Positions 1 through 8,474 of a stretch of 64,000 nucleotides of DNA are shown here, in pieces. The stretch is from Patulibacter americanus DSM 16676 (lineage in GTDB: Bacteria > Actinomycetota > Thermoleophilia > Solirubrobacterales > Solirubrobacteraceae): assembly GCF_000420025.1 (NCBI RefSeq), contig NZ_ATUD01000001.1, forward strand, positions 1-64,000, in the 5' to 3' direction. Each line of letters opens with the position of its first letter. Positions within the stretch are counted from its first letter, which is position 1. Position numbers and translations under genes: made by a program. Below the pieces are notes generated by a model, which had not been told where the DNA came from, did no database searches, and saw nothing but the letters and a program-made list of their open reading frames with translations.

Positions 1-194
1 TGACTCTAGCGCATCCGCTTCCGCCGTGCGATGCGACCTCAGTCACATCCGGGCTTCGCGCTGCGCCGCGGTCTCCAGCGGCTCGAGAAAGATACAACTT
101 TTTCGCACCCGTGCGTCGCGACCCCTCCGCGCAGGGCCGATCGCGCCCGAATCTGCCGTTCCGGGACGCCGTACAGCGCAGTATCCTTCGGCTG

Positions 195-223
195 TTCCGT
201 GATTTGCGAATTTTCTTCCGTGA
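195..223. repeat. Direct repeat TTCCGTGA, 21-bp period
   Basis: TTCCGTGA occurs at 195-202 and again at 216-223, inside a locally AT-rich patch. The 21-bp start-to-start distance is two helical turns, so both copies face the same side of the DNA, as tandem operator half-sites often do. No flanking gene clearly uses it. The regulatory reading is inference. Confidence 0.3.
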
Positions 224-572
224 ATCGGCGCTTCTGACCTTCCTGCGCGGCGGCAGGCGTCTCGAAGCGTCTCGTGATCCTGTTCCCGGTGTTCTCGGAG
301 GCAAACGCCCCCGGTCCGCGCTGCCCCGAACGGTCTTCTCACTCCGGCGCCCTCAACGGCTCCTCTCACCCGGCGACCGCGGCAACGCGGTGCCTCGCGA
401 GCCGCCCCCTCCCCGGGAACGGCCGTGGCGCGCCTTCCCCGGGGCCGGCCGTGGGTCGGTCGTGCCGCCCCGGGCCCTCCCTCCGCAGCCTCCGGCCCGC
501 GGACCACCGGCGATCCCCTAGTACGCGCGGCCGCCGCCTTGCCATCGGCTGCGGGACTCGCCGCGCCGGCAC

Positions 573-626
573 ACCGGGACCGGCACCGGCACCGGGACCG
601 GCACCGGCATCGGAACCGGCACCCGC
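573..626. repeat. Nine degenerate ACCGGC hexamers
   Basis: Nine consecutive hexamers of the form ACCGGC/ACCGGG, with two diverged units (ATCGGA, ACCCGC), make a short tandem array. It lies in non-coding DNA and is most simply a slippage-prone microsatellite. No function is evident. Confidence 0.6.
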
Positions 627-985
627 AACCGCAGTCACGGGTCGTCGGTCCGCTGGCCTCTCGTCCCGTCGATGGACGGTCGGCCTCAGCTCGCCTCCGT
701 CTCCCCGTCCCCGAGCGTTCCCGGTCCGGCACGGAGCCGACGCCGGCACCCGCGTGCCATGCGTCCCTCTGCGGTTGGGTGGTGCCGTCGAGCGACCGAG
801 CCGCCGGCTCGGCGCGCCACGGCTCTGATGCGCCTCGCGCATCCGTCCGCTGTGCGGTCCGCGGCGCGGACCTCGTCGTCGCGTCTCCCCCGCCAACGCA
901 GCCGGACCCGAGTCTCGGTCGCGCCAGCGCCGTCCCGCGCGCCGTCGGTTGGGCCCGGGACTCGGCTCGAGGGGCAGCGCCGGCG

Positions 986-2464
986 CTAGGCGACCGGGAA
1001 GGTGCTGCGCAGCAGCAGGGCGACGTGCTCTGCGACGTCGGGGTCGAGGAGATCGGACCCCGTGGCGACGTCCATCGTCTCGCGCGCCGTCAGGAGCCGG
1101 ACGCCGCGCAGGTCGATGCGCTGCGACCCCAGGCCGCCCGGGCGGAGCCAGTGCAGGACGCCGTGGACCGGGACGAGGCCCAGACCCGCCCGCTCGAGCG
1201 TCGCCCGAACGGTCTCCGCCTGCCACAGGCACACGTCGACGGCGGCGGAGCGGTTGCGTCCGCGGACCCGGAGGTCGATGCCGTTGCTGCGCACCCGGCC
1301 CGCGTAGTCCTTGGTGTTCGCCACCACGACGCCACCCGGTCCGATCAGCACGTGATCGATCCGCGCGGGGCTGTGGGGGATGCAGAGGTCGTGCAGGACG
1401 TGGACGGCGGGATGGTCGACGCCCAGGGCGCTGAACCGCCGGGCCGCCGTGGGGGCCGCTCCCCCGTGCATCGTCGCTCCGCCATTCCCAGCCGACGGGC
1501 CGTACGACGCCGGTCGCTGCCCCGGGACCTGCAGCCAGCCGCCGGTGTCGCTCGGCCGATCGTCGGCCTCGTCCCGCGGGGCCGTCCGGACCACCGGCGG
1601 CGCGTCTGGAACGCGGAAGTCGACGGGCAGCGACGGAAGATCCCCCGTGTCCAGGCGGACGCCCTCCCAAGCGGTGGGATCGCCCGCCGTGGGCGCCGGG
1701 CCGGCCGCGAAGGCGGCGACCGGCCCGGCGTCCCCGTGCCCCGCGGCCGCGCCGGCGGTCGTGCCGCGCACCGATCCCCCGGTGCTCCGGCGCAGCACCC
1801 ACGCCGCACCGAGCACCACCGTGGTGAGCAGCGCGAGCGCGCCTGGGCGCAGCGAGATGGACGCTTCCCGGGCCTCGGGGGACGCGGCGGGCGCCCCCGG
1901 GATCCGGCCCGCACGGTCGGGCACGACCGTCGAGACCATCCGCTGCACCCGCGGGCGTTGTCCCCCGCGCACGGCGTAGGCGCAGAGGCGCAGGGCCCCC
2001 GGACCGCCGAGCGTGACCGCACCCGTCATCGCGAACTGCCGCCGGGAGCGCAGCCGGCGACCCGGAGCCGTGCCGGCGACCCGTCGCCAGCCCACCGCCC
2101 TGGACGCCGCCGTTCCCTGCAGCCGGCCGTCGGGGGCGACCGGGGGAACGGGGCAGGGCGCCGTGGCGGGGCGGACGCCCAGCAGCCGCAGCTGCGGGGC
2201 GGCGCCGCGCCGTCGCGGCGCGCGGCCGGTGATGCTCACCAGCGCGCGGTCGGCAGGTGCGTCCCCCGTGGGGGCACTGCGCCGCACCGCCATCCGCACG
2301 ACGATCCGCTCACCCGGAGCGGCCTCGACGTCCTCTGCGGCGTCCGCGTCGCAGAGCACGCCGATCGCCACGGCGATCGCGCACAGCAGCGCAAAGCCCA
2401 CCAGGGGGCCGAGCGCGCCGAAGGACGCGAGGGTGAGGCGGCGGGTCGTGGGTCGGTGGGGCAC
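986..2464 (-). CDS. Membrane protein with C-terminal NERD-like domain
   Basis: A 492-aa protein starting at GTG. A hydrophobic segment lies near residues 14-38 (ALGPLVGFALLCAIAVAIGV) and a second near 210-230 (GALALLTTVVLGAAWVL). The extracytoplasmic part between them is rich in Arg and Pro. After an acidic, Pro-rich linker, residues from about 345 match the NERD fold: conserved His/Asp positions followed by ARIDHVLIGPGGVVVANTKD, where classical NERD proteins have a DHVVV...EVK pattern. The usual Glu of the nuclease-like centre appears as Asn in VANTKD, so catalysis is doubtful. NERD is a nuclease-related domain also found in membrane proteins of unknown role. Two transmembrane segments would place it in the cytoplasm. 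Confidence 0.7.
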   Translation of the reverse strand: MPHRPTTRRLTLASFGALGPLVGFALLCAIAVAIGVLCDADAAEDVEAAPGERIVVRMAVRRSAPTGDAPADRALVSITGRAPRRRGAAPQLRLLGVRPATAPCPVPPVAPDGRLQGTAASRAVGWRRVAGTAPGRRLRSRRQFAMTGAVTLGGPGALRLCAYAVRGGQRPRVQRMVSTVVPDRAGRIPGAPAASPEAREASISLRPGALALLTTVVLGAAWVLRRSTGGSVRGTTAGAAAGHGDAGPVAAFAAGPAPTAGDPTAWEGVRLDTGDLPSLPVDFRVPDAPPVVRTAPRDEADDRPSDTGGWLQVPGQRPASYGPSAGNGGATMHGGAAPTAARRFSALGVDHPAVHVLHDLCIPHSPARIDHVLIGPGGVVVANTKDYAGRVRSNGIDLRVRGRNRSAAVDVCLWQAETVRATLERAGLGLVPVHGVLHWLRPGGLGSQRIDLRGVRLLTARETMDVATGSDLLDPDVAEHVALLLRSTFPVA

Positions 2465-2625
2465 GCCCCGACGATCGGCCCGTCCCCCGCCTCACGCAGG
2501 AACGGAGCGGCCGGACGGACGCACGTTCGGGCCGCTCGTTTCGCAACCACTCCGCGCCCTGGCGGCGTCCGGGCGCTCTCAGGGCCGCCCGGGTGCAGGG
2601 CGCCGGCAACGCGCCGGACCCGTCC

Positions 2626-2657
2626 GGGCGTGGCGGCCGGCACCGGCCGCCACGCCC
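2626..2657 (-). terminator. 15-bp perfect hairpin
   Basis: Arms GGGCGTGGCGGCCGG (2626-2640) and its exact complement (2643-2657) leave a two-base centre, so the real loop takes the closing CCGG bases. The hairpin lies just downstream of the stop of the minus-strand zinc-ribbon gene at 2667. There is no clear U-tract, as is common in high-GC actinobacteria. Confidence 0.6.
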
Positions 2658-2666
2658 GTCCCGCGG

Positions 2667-3089
2667 TCAGAAGCGGACGCCGAGCTCCCGCGTCGCGCAG
2701 CTGTGGCAGCAGTCCGCGCCGTACATCTGCCCGGGCACGAAGCGCTCCCGGCAGCGTCCGCAATCGCGGAGGTGCTCGGCGCGGGCGGCTGCCGCCTCGT
2801 CGAGCGCGATCGCGATCTCGCGGCTCAGGTGCTCGGGACGCACGCCGGCGGCGAGGTGGCTCACGTCGCGCATCTCGGAGAAGGCGTCATCCGTGCCGAT
2901 CCAGCCGACGTCGAGCCAGCCGACGAACAGCCCGGCCCGTGAGCGGGCGACGCCGAGGGTGTGGCCGGCGTCCGTCCACAGCCCGTCCTCCCCGGGGCGA
3001 AGGTCGGCCTCTTGGAGGATCTGCTCCACCGCGTCACGGCTGCGCCGGACCACGGGGGACGTTCGGGACACTTCAGGGGACCACCACAC
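2667..3089 (-). CDS. Small protein with C-terminal zinc-binding cysteines
   Basis: A 140-aa protein I cannot assign to a family. The first half has no recognisable motif. The C-terminal 35 residues hold the pattern CGRC...CCHSC (near residues 110-132), with spacing suited to one zinc ion. A helix rich in Ala/Glu (EIAIALDEAAAARAEHL) precedes it. It is transcribed alone and followed by a strong hairpin. Codon use fits its neighbours. The start at 3089 is the furthest upstream ATG. A nucleic-acid or protein-binding role is a guess from the zinc ribbon. Confidence 0.6.
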   Translation of the reverse strand: MWWSPEVSRTSPVVRRSRDAVEQILQEADLRPGEDGLWTDAGHTLGVARSRAGLFVGWLDVGWIGTDDAFSEMRDVSHLAAGVRPEHLSREIAIALDEAAAARAEHLRDCGRCRERFVPGQMYGADCCHSCATRELGVRF

Positions 3090-3332
3090 GGCCGCAAGAC
3101 TAGCGGTCGAACGCGCCTCCGACGGGCCGTTTTTGCCCTTCGGACACGTGTCCTACGGCGGGTAGGGGATCCGCCGGACACGCGTGTGAGACAGGGATCG
3201 GACGCGTCGGTCCGTCACCCACGGGGCCCGGAACGATCCGGCGGCCACGGTGTACGGCGTGGGGCCGAGCCCCCGGTCAGCGGCGGACCGCGACGCTGGG
3301 GCGAGGCGGGACATTTCGCCCCGGCATCGGCG

Positions 3333-3878
3333 TCAGGCGCGGTGCAGGATCGGCTCGTCCGCGGCCCACACGACCCGGGCGATCTGCTCCGGGACGGGCT
3401 CCGTGTCGCGCGGCAGGCTGAGGGCGATGTCCGGCGTCGGCTCGGGCTCCGGCTCGTCCGGCAGCAGTACGAGGGCCGTCACCACGGGAGACGGCCAGCC
3501 CTCCACGCGGTCGATCGCCTCGACGCGGAAGCGGGTACCGCGGCCGAGGAACACGATGCCCTTCACGGCGTCGCCGGCGGAGTACCAGAGCGGCATGATC
3601 CGCACACCCGGAGGCAGCAGCAGCCGCACGATGGCCCGCCCCGGCTCGGCCTGCGTCATCGCGTGGCCCTGGTAAAGCGTGCAGTCGCAGAAGCCGAGGT
3701 CCTGCAGCGTGTCGCCGACGCGCAGCGGGCCGCCCGGGATCCGGTCGACGTCCTGATCCCACACGCGCCAGAGGACGAGTGGGTCCTCGAGCGGGTCCTG
3801 CTTGGCCAGGGCGGAGTCGAGCGCGGCGATCGCCTGCAGGAGCTCGAGCGGCGGGGTGGGGCGGTCGGGAGGCGTCAT
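3333..3878 (-). CDS. Possible ADP-ribosyltransferase-fold protein, catalytic Glu not evident
   Basis: A 181-aa protein from the ATG at 3878. The middle resembles the ART exoenzyme layout: an early Arg (LVLWRVWDQDV, near residue 39), a Gly-Asp turn, a GFCDCTLYQGHA block where ART enzymes have GFxSTS, then LLLPPGVRIMPLW, and finally GIVFLGRGTRFRVEAI, where active enzymes have ExE-LLPRGxxF. In this copy the residue expected to be the catalytic Glu reads Lys-Gly (DAVKGIVFLGRG), so it may be inactive or may bind rather than transfer. No partner immunity or secretion domain is adjacent. The fold assignment is inferred from pattern, not proven. Confidence 0.45.
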   Translation of the reverse strand: MTPPDRPTPPLELLQAIAALDSALAKQDPLEDPLVLWRVWDQDVDRIPGGPLRVGDTLQDLGFCDCTLYQGHAMTQAEPGRAIVRLLLPPGVRIMPLWYSAGDAVKGIVFLGRGTRFRVEAIDRVEGWPSPVVTALVLLPDEPEPEPTPDIALSLPRDTEPVPEQIARVVWAADEPILHRA

Positions 3879-4021
3879 GCGAGTGGTGGTCGGGGACCGC
3901 CGGGGAGCTTTGCACCTCGGGTCGGGTCGGCGCGGGGAGCGGGGCGGCGGCCAGGGCGACCGGGGCGCGGGGGCGGTCACGGTCGCCGGGGCCGGGCCGC
4001 GGTCGGACGGTCACGGGGACC

Positions 4022-4069
4022 GGTCCGCGGTCGCGGAGTCGCGGAGGTCGCGGGGTCGCGGGGCGGACC
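4022..4069 (-). terminator. Repeat-containing hairpin after MFS gene
   Basis: TCGCGG occurs four times (4031, 4039, 4048, 4056) at 8-9-bp spacing, flanked by complementary 7-mers GGTCCGC (4022-4028) and GCGGACC (4063-4069). It sits directly after the stop of the minus-strand transporter gene at 4093. Possible termination structure or simply slippage-prone DNA. Confidence 0.35.
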
Positions 4070-4092
4070 AGGCCAGGCCCGGGCGGGCGCCG

Positions 4093-5286
4093 CTACGCCG
4101 TGGCCCGCCCGCGCGCGCCGCGGTGGAGCAGGGCGAACGTCGTCAGGGCGAGCAGCGCGACGACGGCCGAGAAGACCTCGCCCGCGGTCTTCAGGTTCGT
4201 GAGGGCCGCGAGCAGGCCGACGCCGACGACGGGGAGCGAGATCGCGACGTAGGCGACGACGAAGAACGTCGAGGCAACCTCGCCGCGGCGCTCGGCCGGT
4301 GTGGCCGAGGTGACCGACGCCAGGCCGGCGCGGAAGCTCAACCCCTGCCCCACGCCGGCGACCATCCCGCCGACGACGAGGAGCGCCATGGTCGTCGTCG
4401 TGACCGCGAGGCCGATCAGCACGACGCCGGTGGCGAGGGTGACGACGCCGATCCGCTGGGCGAGGTGCACGGCCACGCGGTCCATCGCGAGCTGGCCCGC
4501 CGCGGAGGACAGGAAGACCGCGAACACGACGAGCCCCACGAGCGCACGATGGTGGACGCCGAGCAGCTGCGTCATCACGGAGGGCGCCACTGCCGTGAAG
4601 AGCCCGAGGACCGCGAAGCCGGCGAACGCGCCGAGCGCGGCGGGCACGAAGACGCCGCGGACCTCGGCGGGGACGTCCGGCCGCTGCGGGGCGAACCGCG
4701 GGTGCTCCGCCCGCCGGCCCGGCTCCGGGATCGCGAGCAGCAGCGCGCCGAGGATCACGATCGCGACGAGGTCGACGACGAAGACGAGGCGCAGCGGCGC
4801 GCCGAACTCCTCCGACAGCAGGCCAGCCAGCAGCGGTCCGGCGCCCAGACCGCCCATGTTGACCAGGGTCGAGACGAGCGTCGCCCGCGCGTGGTTGCGC
4901 GGCCCGGCGAGCTCGAGCAGCGTCGCCGTCGCGGCGCCCGTGAAGATGCCGGCCGACAGCCCCGAGAGCACGCGACCGACGAACAGCGGCGCGGTGCCGT
5001 GGGCGAGCAGGAAGACGAGGGCGCTGAGCGCCGAGAAGGCGAGGCCGCCGAGGAGGACCGGCTTGCGCCCGATCTGGTCCGAGAGCGCGCCGAACAGCAG
5101 CAGCGCCGCGATCACCCCGACCGCGTAGGCGGCGAAGATCACCGTGACGAGGAAGGCGGAGAACCCGAACTCCTCGCGGTACAGCCCGTAGAGGGGCGTG
5201 GGCAGCGTCGTGCCCATCATCGTCACCGCGAAGGCGAGGGCGACCACCGGGAAGGCGAGCCGGGAGGCGGGACGGGACGTGGACAC
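4093..5286 (-). CDS. MFS transporter (multidrug/sugar efflux type)
   Basis: A 397-aa protein with about twelve hydrophobic segments, the size expected for the major facilitator superfamily. The first helix begins soon after the N-terminus (RLAFPVVALAFAVTMMGTTL). Motif A is clear between helices 2 and 3 (GALSDQIGRKPVLLGG). The sequence resembles drug-proton antiporters, with the PLYG motif in the first loop, but the substrate cannot be read from sequence. I chose the GTG at 5286 because it begins right before the first helix; longer versions add low-complexity sequence. It is monocistronic and diverges from the gene at 5369, with about 80 bp between them for two promoters. Confidence 0.85.
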   Translation of the reverse strand: MSTSRPASRLAFPVVALAFAVTMMGTTLPTPLYGLYREEFGFSAFLVTVIFAAYAVGVIAALLLFGALSDQIGRKPVLLGGLAFSALSALVFLLAHGTAPLFVGRVLSGLSAGIFTGAATATLLELAGPRNHARATLVSTLVNMGGLGAGPLLAGLLSEEFGAPLRLVFVVDLVAIVILGALLLAIPEPGRRAEHPRFAPQRPDVPAEVRGVFVPAALGAFAGFAVLGLFTAVAPSVMTQLLGVHHRALVGLVVFAVFLSSAAGQLAMDRVAVHLAQRIGVVTLATGVVLIGLAVTTTTMALLVVGGMVAGVGQGLSFRAGLASVTSATPAERRGEVASTFFVVAYVAISLPVVGVGLLAALTNLKTAGEVFSAVVALLALTTFALLHRGARGRATA

Positions 5287-5368
5287 CGGGGGATCGTGAC
5301 AAGCGCACGGTGGCGTGTCGTGCGTCGGATGACCGTCGTGCGCGCGGGCCAGGCGGTACGGTCGGCGC

Positions 5369-5767
5369 GTGACCGACTCGCTCTTCCGCCTCGTGTGCGC
5401 GCCCGCCGTGCTGACCGGCTCGCCCGAGGGCTGGGCCGTCGAGATGCTCCAGGGTGGCGAGGTCGCCGTGCTGCTCGGCGCGGACGGGCTCGAGGAGCTC
5501 GACGCCGTCGCCCGCACCCTGGACGCGACGACCGTCTCCGTCCTGCGCACCGAGGCGACGCCCGCCGAGCAGGAGCGCACCGTCATGACGCACGCCGACG
5601 GCCTCGCGCTCGTGTGGGTCGCCCCCGGGTTCGGCGACGAAGCGCGGGCCTGGGCCGAGAAGCGCGGCCCGATGACGCTGCTGGTCGAGGTCGACGGGGC
5701 CCTGCCGGAGGACGAGCGCCACCGCATCGAGCGGTTCGTGACGATCCTCAGCGGCCAGGCGGCGTAG
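5369..5767 (+). CDS. Conserved-looking small protein of unknown function
   Basis: A 132-aa protein starting at GTG. I do not recognise it. It is acidic and mostly soluble, with alternating short hydrophobic strands and helices (WAVEMLQGGEVAVLLGADG, ADGLALVWVAPGF) that suggest a compact alpha/beta fold, and no signal peptide, membrane segment or Cys cluster. It is divergent from the MFS gene and convergent with the sirtuin. Third-position GC is as high as in neighbouring real genes, which supports coding. Confidence 0.6.
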   Translation: MTDSLFRLVCAPAVLTGSPEGWAVEMLQGGEVAVLLGADGLEELDAVARTLDATTVSVLRTEATPAEQERTVMTHADGLALVWVAPGFGDEARAWAEKRGPMTLLVEVDGALPEDERHRIERFVTILSGQAA

Positions 5768-5820
5768 GGCGGCGAACCTCGTCGGTGCCGGGCGGCTGGT
5801 GGCCGAGCCGGGAGCCGCCG

Positions 5821-5865
5821 GGCGGCGGGCGGCGGGCGGCGGGCGGCGGGCGGCGGGCGGCGGGG
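5821..5865. repeat. GGCGGCG heptamer tandem repeat between convergent genes
   Basis: Six perfect copies of the 7-mer GGCGGCG plus a partial copy fill the gap right up to the stop codon of the sirtuin gene. GCCGCCG just upstream (5814-5820) can pair with any copy, so a family of slipped hairpins is possible. It lies between two convergent stop codons and could act as a bidirectional terminator. Its copy number is likely variable between strains. Confidence 0.7.
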
Positions 5866-6711
5866 TCAGCCGCAGAGGCGGTCCGCGACCGCCGTCAGCG
5901 TGTCGCCCAGCGGCGCGTTCAGGACGACGTTCGCCTCGCCGTCGCCGCGGGTCGGGCTGAGGGTGACGATGCCGACGGGGGTGCCGTTCTTCGCCGCGCG
6001 GCGCACGAAGCGGTAGCCCGAGAACACCGTCAGGGACGAGCCCAGGACGAGCAGCGCCGGCGCCTGGTCCGTGAGTGCGAAGGCGCGGGTGACGCGGTCC
6101 TTGGGCACCGACTCCCCGAAGAAGACGACGTCCGGCTTGATCGTGTCCTCGCCGCAGACCAGGCAGCGGGGGACGACGAACCGCTCGACGTCGACCTCGT
6201 CCAGCGTCACGTCGCCGTCGGGGCGGATCTCGCCGGTGTCGGCGCCGTAGTCCGGGTTGTCGGCGCGGATCCGCTCGTCGAGCTCCCACCGGTTCGAGCG
6301 ATCCCCGCAGGTCAGGCACACCACCTGCGAGAGCGTGCCGTGCAGGTCGATGACGTCCTCCGCACCGGCGCGCTGGTGGAGCTCGTCGACGTTCTGGGTG
6401 ATGATCGCGCCGAGGTGGCCCGCCTGCTGCAGGCGTGCGACGGCGAGGTGGCCGGCGTTCGGACCGGCGGAGGAGAAGTTCTGCCAGCCGACGAAGGCGC
6501 GGGCCCAGTAACGCCGCCGCGCCTCGGACGAGCCGACGAAGTCGCGGTACTGCATCGGCGTGACGCGCCGCTTGCCGTCGGGCCCCCGGTAGTCGGGGAT
6601 GCCGGACTCCGTCGAGAGGCCGGCGCCGGAGAGCACGAGGGTGCCGGGCGCCGTGTCGAGCAGGGCGACGACGGCGTCCAGGGTGCGTTCGGTGGTGTCG
6701 ACGGCGGACAC
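5866..6711 (-). CDS. Sir2-family NAD-dependent protein deacylase
   Basis: A 281-aa cytoplasmic enzyme expected to remove acyl groups from lysines using NAD. NAD-binding motifs are GAGLSTESGIPDYRG near the N-terminus and TQNVDELHQRAG with the catalytic His in DLHGTL. A four-Cys zinc module follows (CLTCG...CLVCG), then FFGESVP and GSSLTVFSGY. The motifs suit the class II sirtuins found in bacteria. The GTG at 6711 gives the family's normal length; an ATG at 6789 would add 26 unusual residues. No acetyltransferase partner is adjacent. Confidence 0.88.
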   Translation of the reverse strand: MSAVDTTERTLDAVVALLDTAPGTLVLSGAGLSTESGIPDYRGPDGKRRVTPMQYRDFVGSSEARRRYWARAFVGWQNFSSAGPNAGHLAVARLQQAGHLGAIITQNVDELHQRAGAEDVIDLHGTLSQVVCLTCGDRSNRWELDERIRADNPDYGADTGEIRPDGDVTLDEVDVERFVVPRCLVCGEDTIKPDVVFFGESVPKDRVTRAFALTDQAPALLVLGSSLTVFSGYRFVRRAAKNGTPVGIVTLSPTRGDGEANVVLNAPLGDTLTAVADRLCG

Positions 6712-6871
6712 GGCTCCAGTATTGCGCGGCGCGGATCGCACCCCGGAGGTACGGGGCGGGAGGGCGTTCGGGTTGTGCGGGCGCCGCACGTCGGGCCGCG
6801 GGACGTCGGGTCGCGGCGCGTCGGGCCGCGGCGCGCGATCCGTTCCGCTGGTGGGGACGACCGGTGGCGCG

Positions 6872-7450
6872 TCAGCGGTGGCGGGCGATCCGCCGCTCCA
6901 GGCGTTCGTCGGCGATGTCCTGCCACGGGCCGATGTAGATCGCCAGCTCGCGGTAGAGCGGCTTGAGCCGCAGGTTGACCGCGTCGATCCGCGCCTGCTG
7001 GCCGCCGCGGTCGGTCAGGAGCACCCACTGGGCGAGGTTGCCGCCGGTGAGGACGGTGGCGGAGCGCAGGTGCGAGAGATCGACGGGCTCCCCCCAACCG
7101 CGGACGGTGCGGAAGTACAGGTCGTGCCCGTCGACGACCACGCGGCTGCGGAGCAGGGCGAGGAACAGCCCGCCCAGGCCGACGGTCCAGACGACGCCGA
7201 AGATCACGGCACCCGTTCCGCCGGTCAGGGCCACGCCGACCCCGATCGCCACCATCAGGATCCAGCCCACGAGCGCGACGACCCGCGGCCGGCCGACGAC
7301 CCGGGCGTCCGGACCCGGAGCCGCGGCGACGCCACCGGGCCGGGATGCGAACGGGTCGGCGGTCGGCTGAACACCACGCATCCCCCGCGTGTTGCCGCCG
7401 AAGGGCGGGGGCGGTTCGTCGTCCTTCCGCCGTCCGAAGCCGGGACCCAT
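6872..7450 (-). CDS. Two-helix membrane protein, PH-like C-terminus
   Basis: A 192-aa protein. A Pro/Gly-rich cytoplasmic N-terminus of about 55 residues is followed by two adjacent hydrophobic helices (near 58-76 and 82-102, ALVGWILMVAIGVGVAL and AVIFGVVWTVGLGGLFLALL). The C-terminal part (RSRVVVDGHDLYFRTVRGWG...) has the strand-rich pattern of bacterial PH-like membrane proteins. It lies 7 bp after the SGNH hydrolase stop on the same strand, so the two are probably co-transcribed. Function unknown. Confidence 0.65.
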   Translation of the reverse strand: MGPGFGRRKDDEPPPPFGGNTRGMRGVQPTADPFASRPGGVAAAPGPDARVVGRPRVVALVGWILMVAIGVGVALTGGTGAVIFGVVWTVGLGGLFLALLRSRVVVDGHDLYFRTVRGWGEPVDLSHLRSATVLTGGNLAQWVLLTDRGGQQARIDAVNLRLKPLYRELAIYIGPWQDIADERLERRIARHR

Positions 7451-7457
7451 CGCCGCA

Positions 7458-8291
7458 CTATGACGCGCCCCCGTCGAGCTGGGCGAGGATCGCGGGCAGG
7501 TAGCCCTCGGCGTGGCCGACGGCGTTGGGGTGGAAGCTCTCGCGCAACGGCGCCGACAGGCCGTTGAGCCACTCGGGGTCGTCGCAGACCGCGTGGCCGT
7601 CGAAGGCCGGGATGACGTCGGCGAAGCGGAACCCGGCGGCGTTGGCCCGGTCGCGGAGCACGTCGCGCAGCAGGTCGGCGGTGCCGTTGAGGAGTCGCGA
7701 CTCGGCGCGGCTGAAGAAGGTGACCGGTCCGCAGTCGATGCCGTTGAGCAGCCGGGGGTAGCCCGCCACGACCACGGTCGCCGCGGGGGCGCGTCTGCGG
7801 ATCGCGGCGTAGAGCCGGTCCAGGCGCGCGGGGAGCGTGCGGCGGAGGAACCGGCGTGCGCGGTCGACGGGACGGGAGCAGCGCGCCAGCCAGCCGGGCA
7901 GGGCGCAGCGGGTGATGACGCCGGTGAACCCCGCGTCGTTGCCCCCGATCGTCAGGGTGATCAGGGCCGTCGCCGACGTGACGGCGGCGAGCTGCTCGCG
8001 CTCGACGTCCGGCACCGTCGCCCCGGAGCAGGCCACCGAGCGCAGCGCCGTTCCGGGACGCGCGGCCGCCACGAGCGCGGGGAACGCGGCGTCCGAGCGC
8101 CGGCAGGCCACGTCGACGTAGCTCCCGGTTCCGGTGCCGGACGAGTACGAGTCACCGAGGGCGACGTACTCCCCGGCCGCCGCCGGGGTCGATCCCGCCG
8201 CCAGGGCGGCCAGGACGAGCGAGGTGACCAGCGCACAGCAGGCCAGCAGCGGGACGACGGGGACGGGCGGGCGGCGGTGGGTGCAGGACAT
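7458..8291 (-). CDS. Secreted SGNH/GDSL hydrolase
   Basis: A 277-aa exported esterase/lipase-like enzyme. The N-terminus carries a signal peptide (LLACCALVTSLVLAALAAG, cleavage likely after AAAG). Block I is GDSYSSGTGTG with the nucleophilic Ser; the oxyanion Gly and Asn appear in GGNDAGF; and the catalytic Asp-His pair is in SFHPNAVGH near the C-terminus. Several Cys residues (CRRSD, CSGA, CALP, CSRP, CGPV, CDDPE) suggest disulfides, as in Streptomyces secreted lipases of this family. The substrate (lipid, acetylated glycan) is not determined by sequence. Confidence 0.88.
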   Translation of the reverse strand: MSCTHRRPPVPVVPLLACCALVTSLVLAALAAGSTPAAAGEYVALGDSYSSGTGTGSYVDVACRRSDAAFPALVAAARPGTALRSVACSGATVPDVEREQLAAVTSATALITLTIGGNDAGFTGVITRCALPGWLARCSRPVDRARRFLRRTLPARLDRLYAAIRRRAPAATVVVAGYPRLLNGIDCGPVTFFSRAESRLLNGTADLLRDVLRDRANAAGFRFADVIPAFDGHAVCDDPEWLNGLSAPLRESFHPNAVGHAEGYLPAILAQLDGGAS

Positions 8292-8474
8292 GCGGGCGGG
8301 ACGGCCGGGGACACGGGAGGTCCCACGCTGGCGCCCGGCGACGTCCCCGAGCCCGTCGGCACCGGTTCGGTGCAGAGACGGGCCGGTGTCGTGGCGGCGG
8401 GTGCTGTCGCCCGGCGCACCTGACCCGTCCCGCGGGGCGCTTCCGCCGCCCCACGCCCCGCGCCGGCCCCGCCC

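Larger units (their letters stand above)
1..985. other. Gene-free leading stretch
   Basis: I see no supportable gene here. The long open frames on both strands are Pro/Arg/Ala-rich translations typical of non-coding frames in very GC-rich DNA, with no recognisable domain. The part around 90-235 is clearly more AT-rich than its surroundings and contains a direct repeat. The part around 570-630 is a short hexamer repeat. The stretch lies beyond the 3' end of the minus-strand NERD gene, so it may hold that gene's terminator and the promoter of something outside the window. Confidence 0.5.

Noticed and set aside
425..3103. 892-codon plus-strand frame over the first 3 kb
   Set aside because: No motif, extreme Arg/Pro content, and it runs across the NERD and zinc-ribbon genes.
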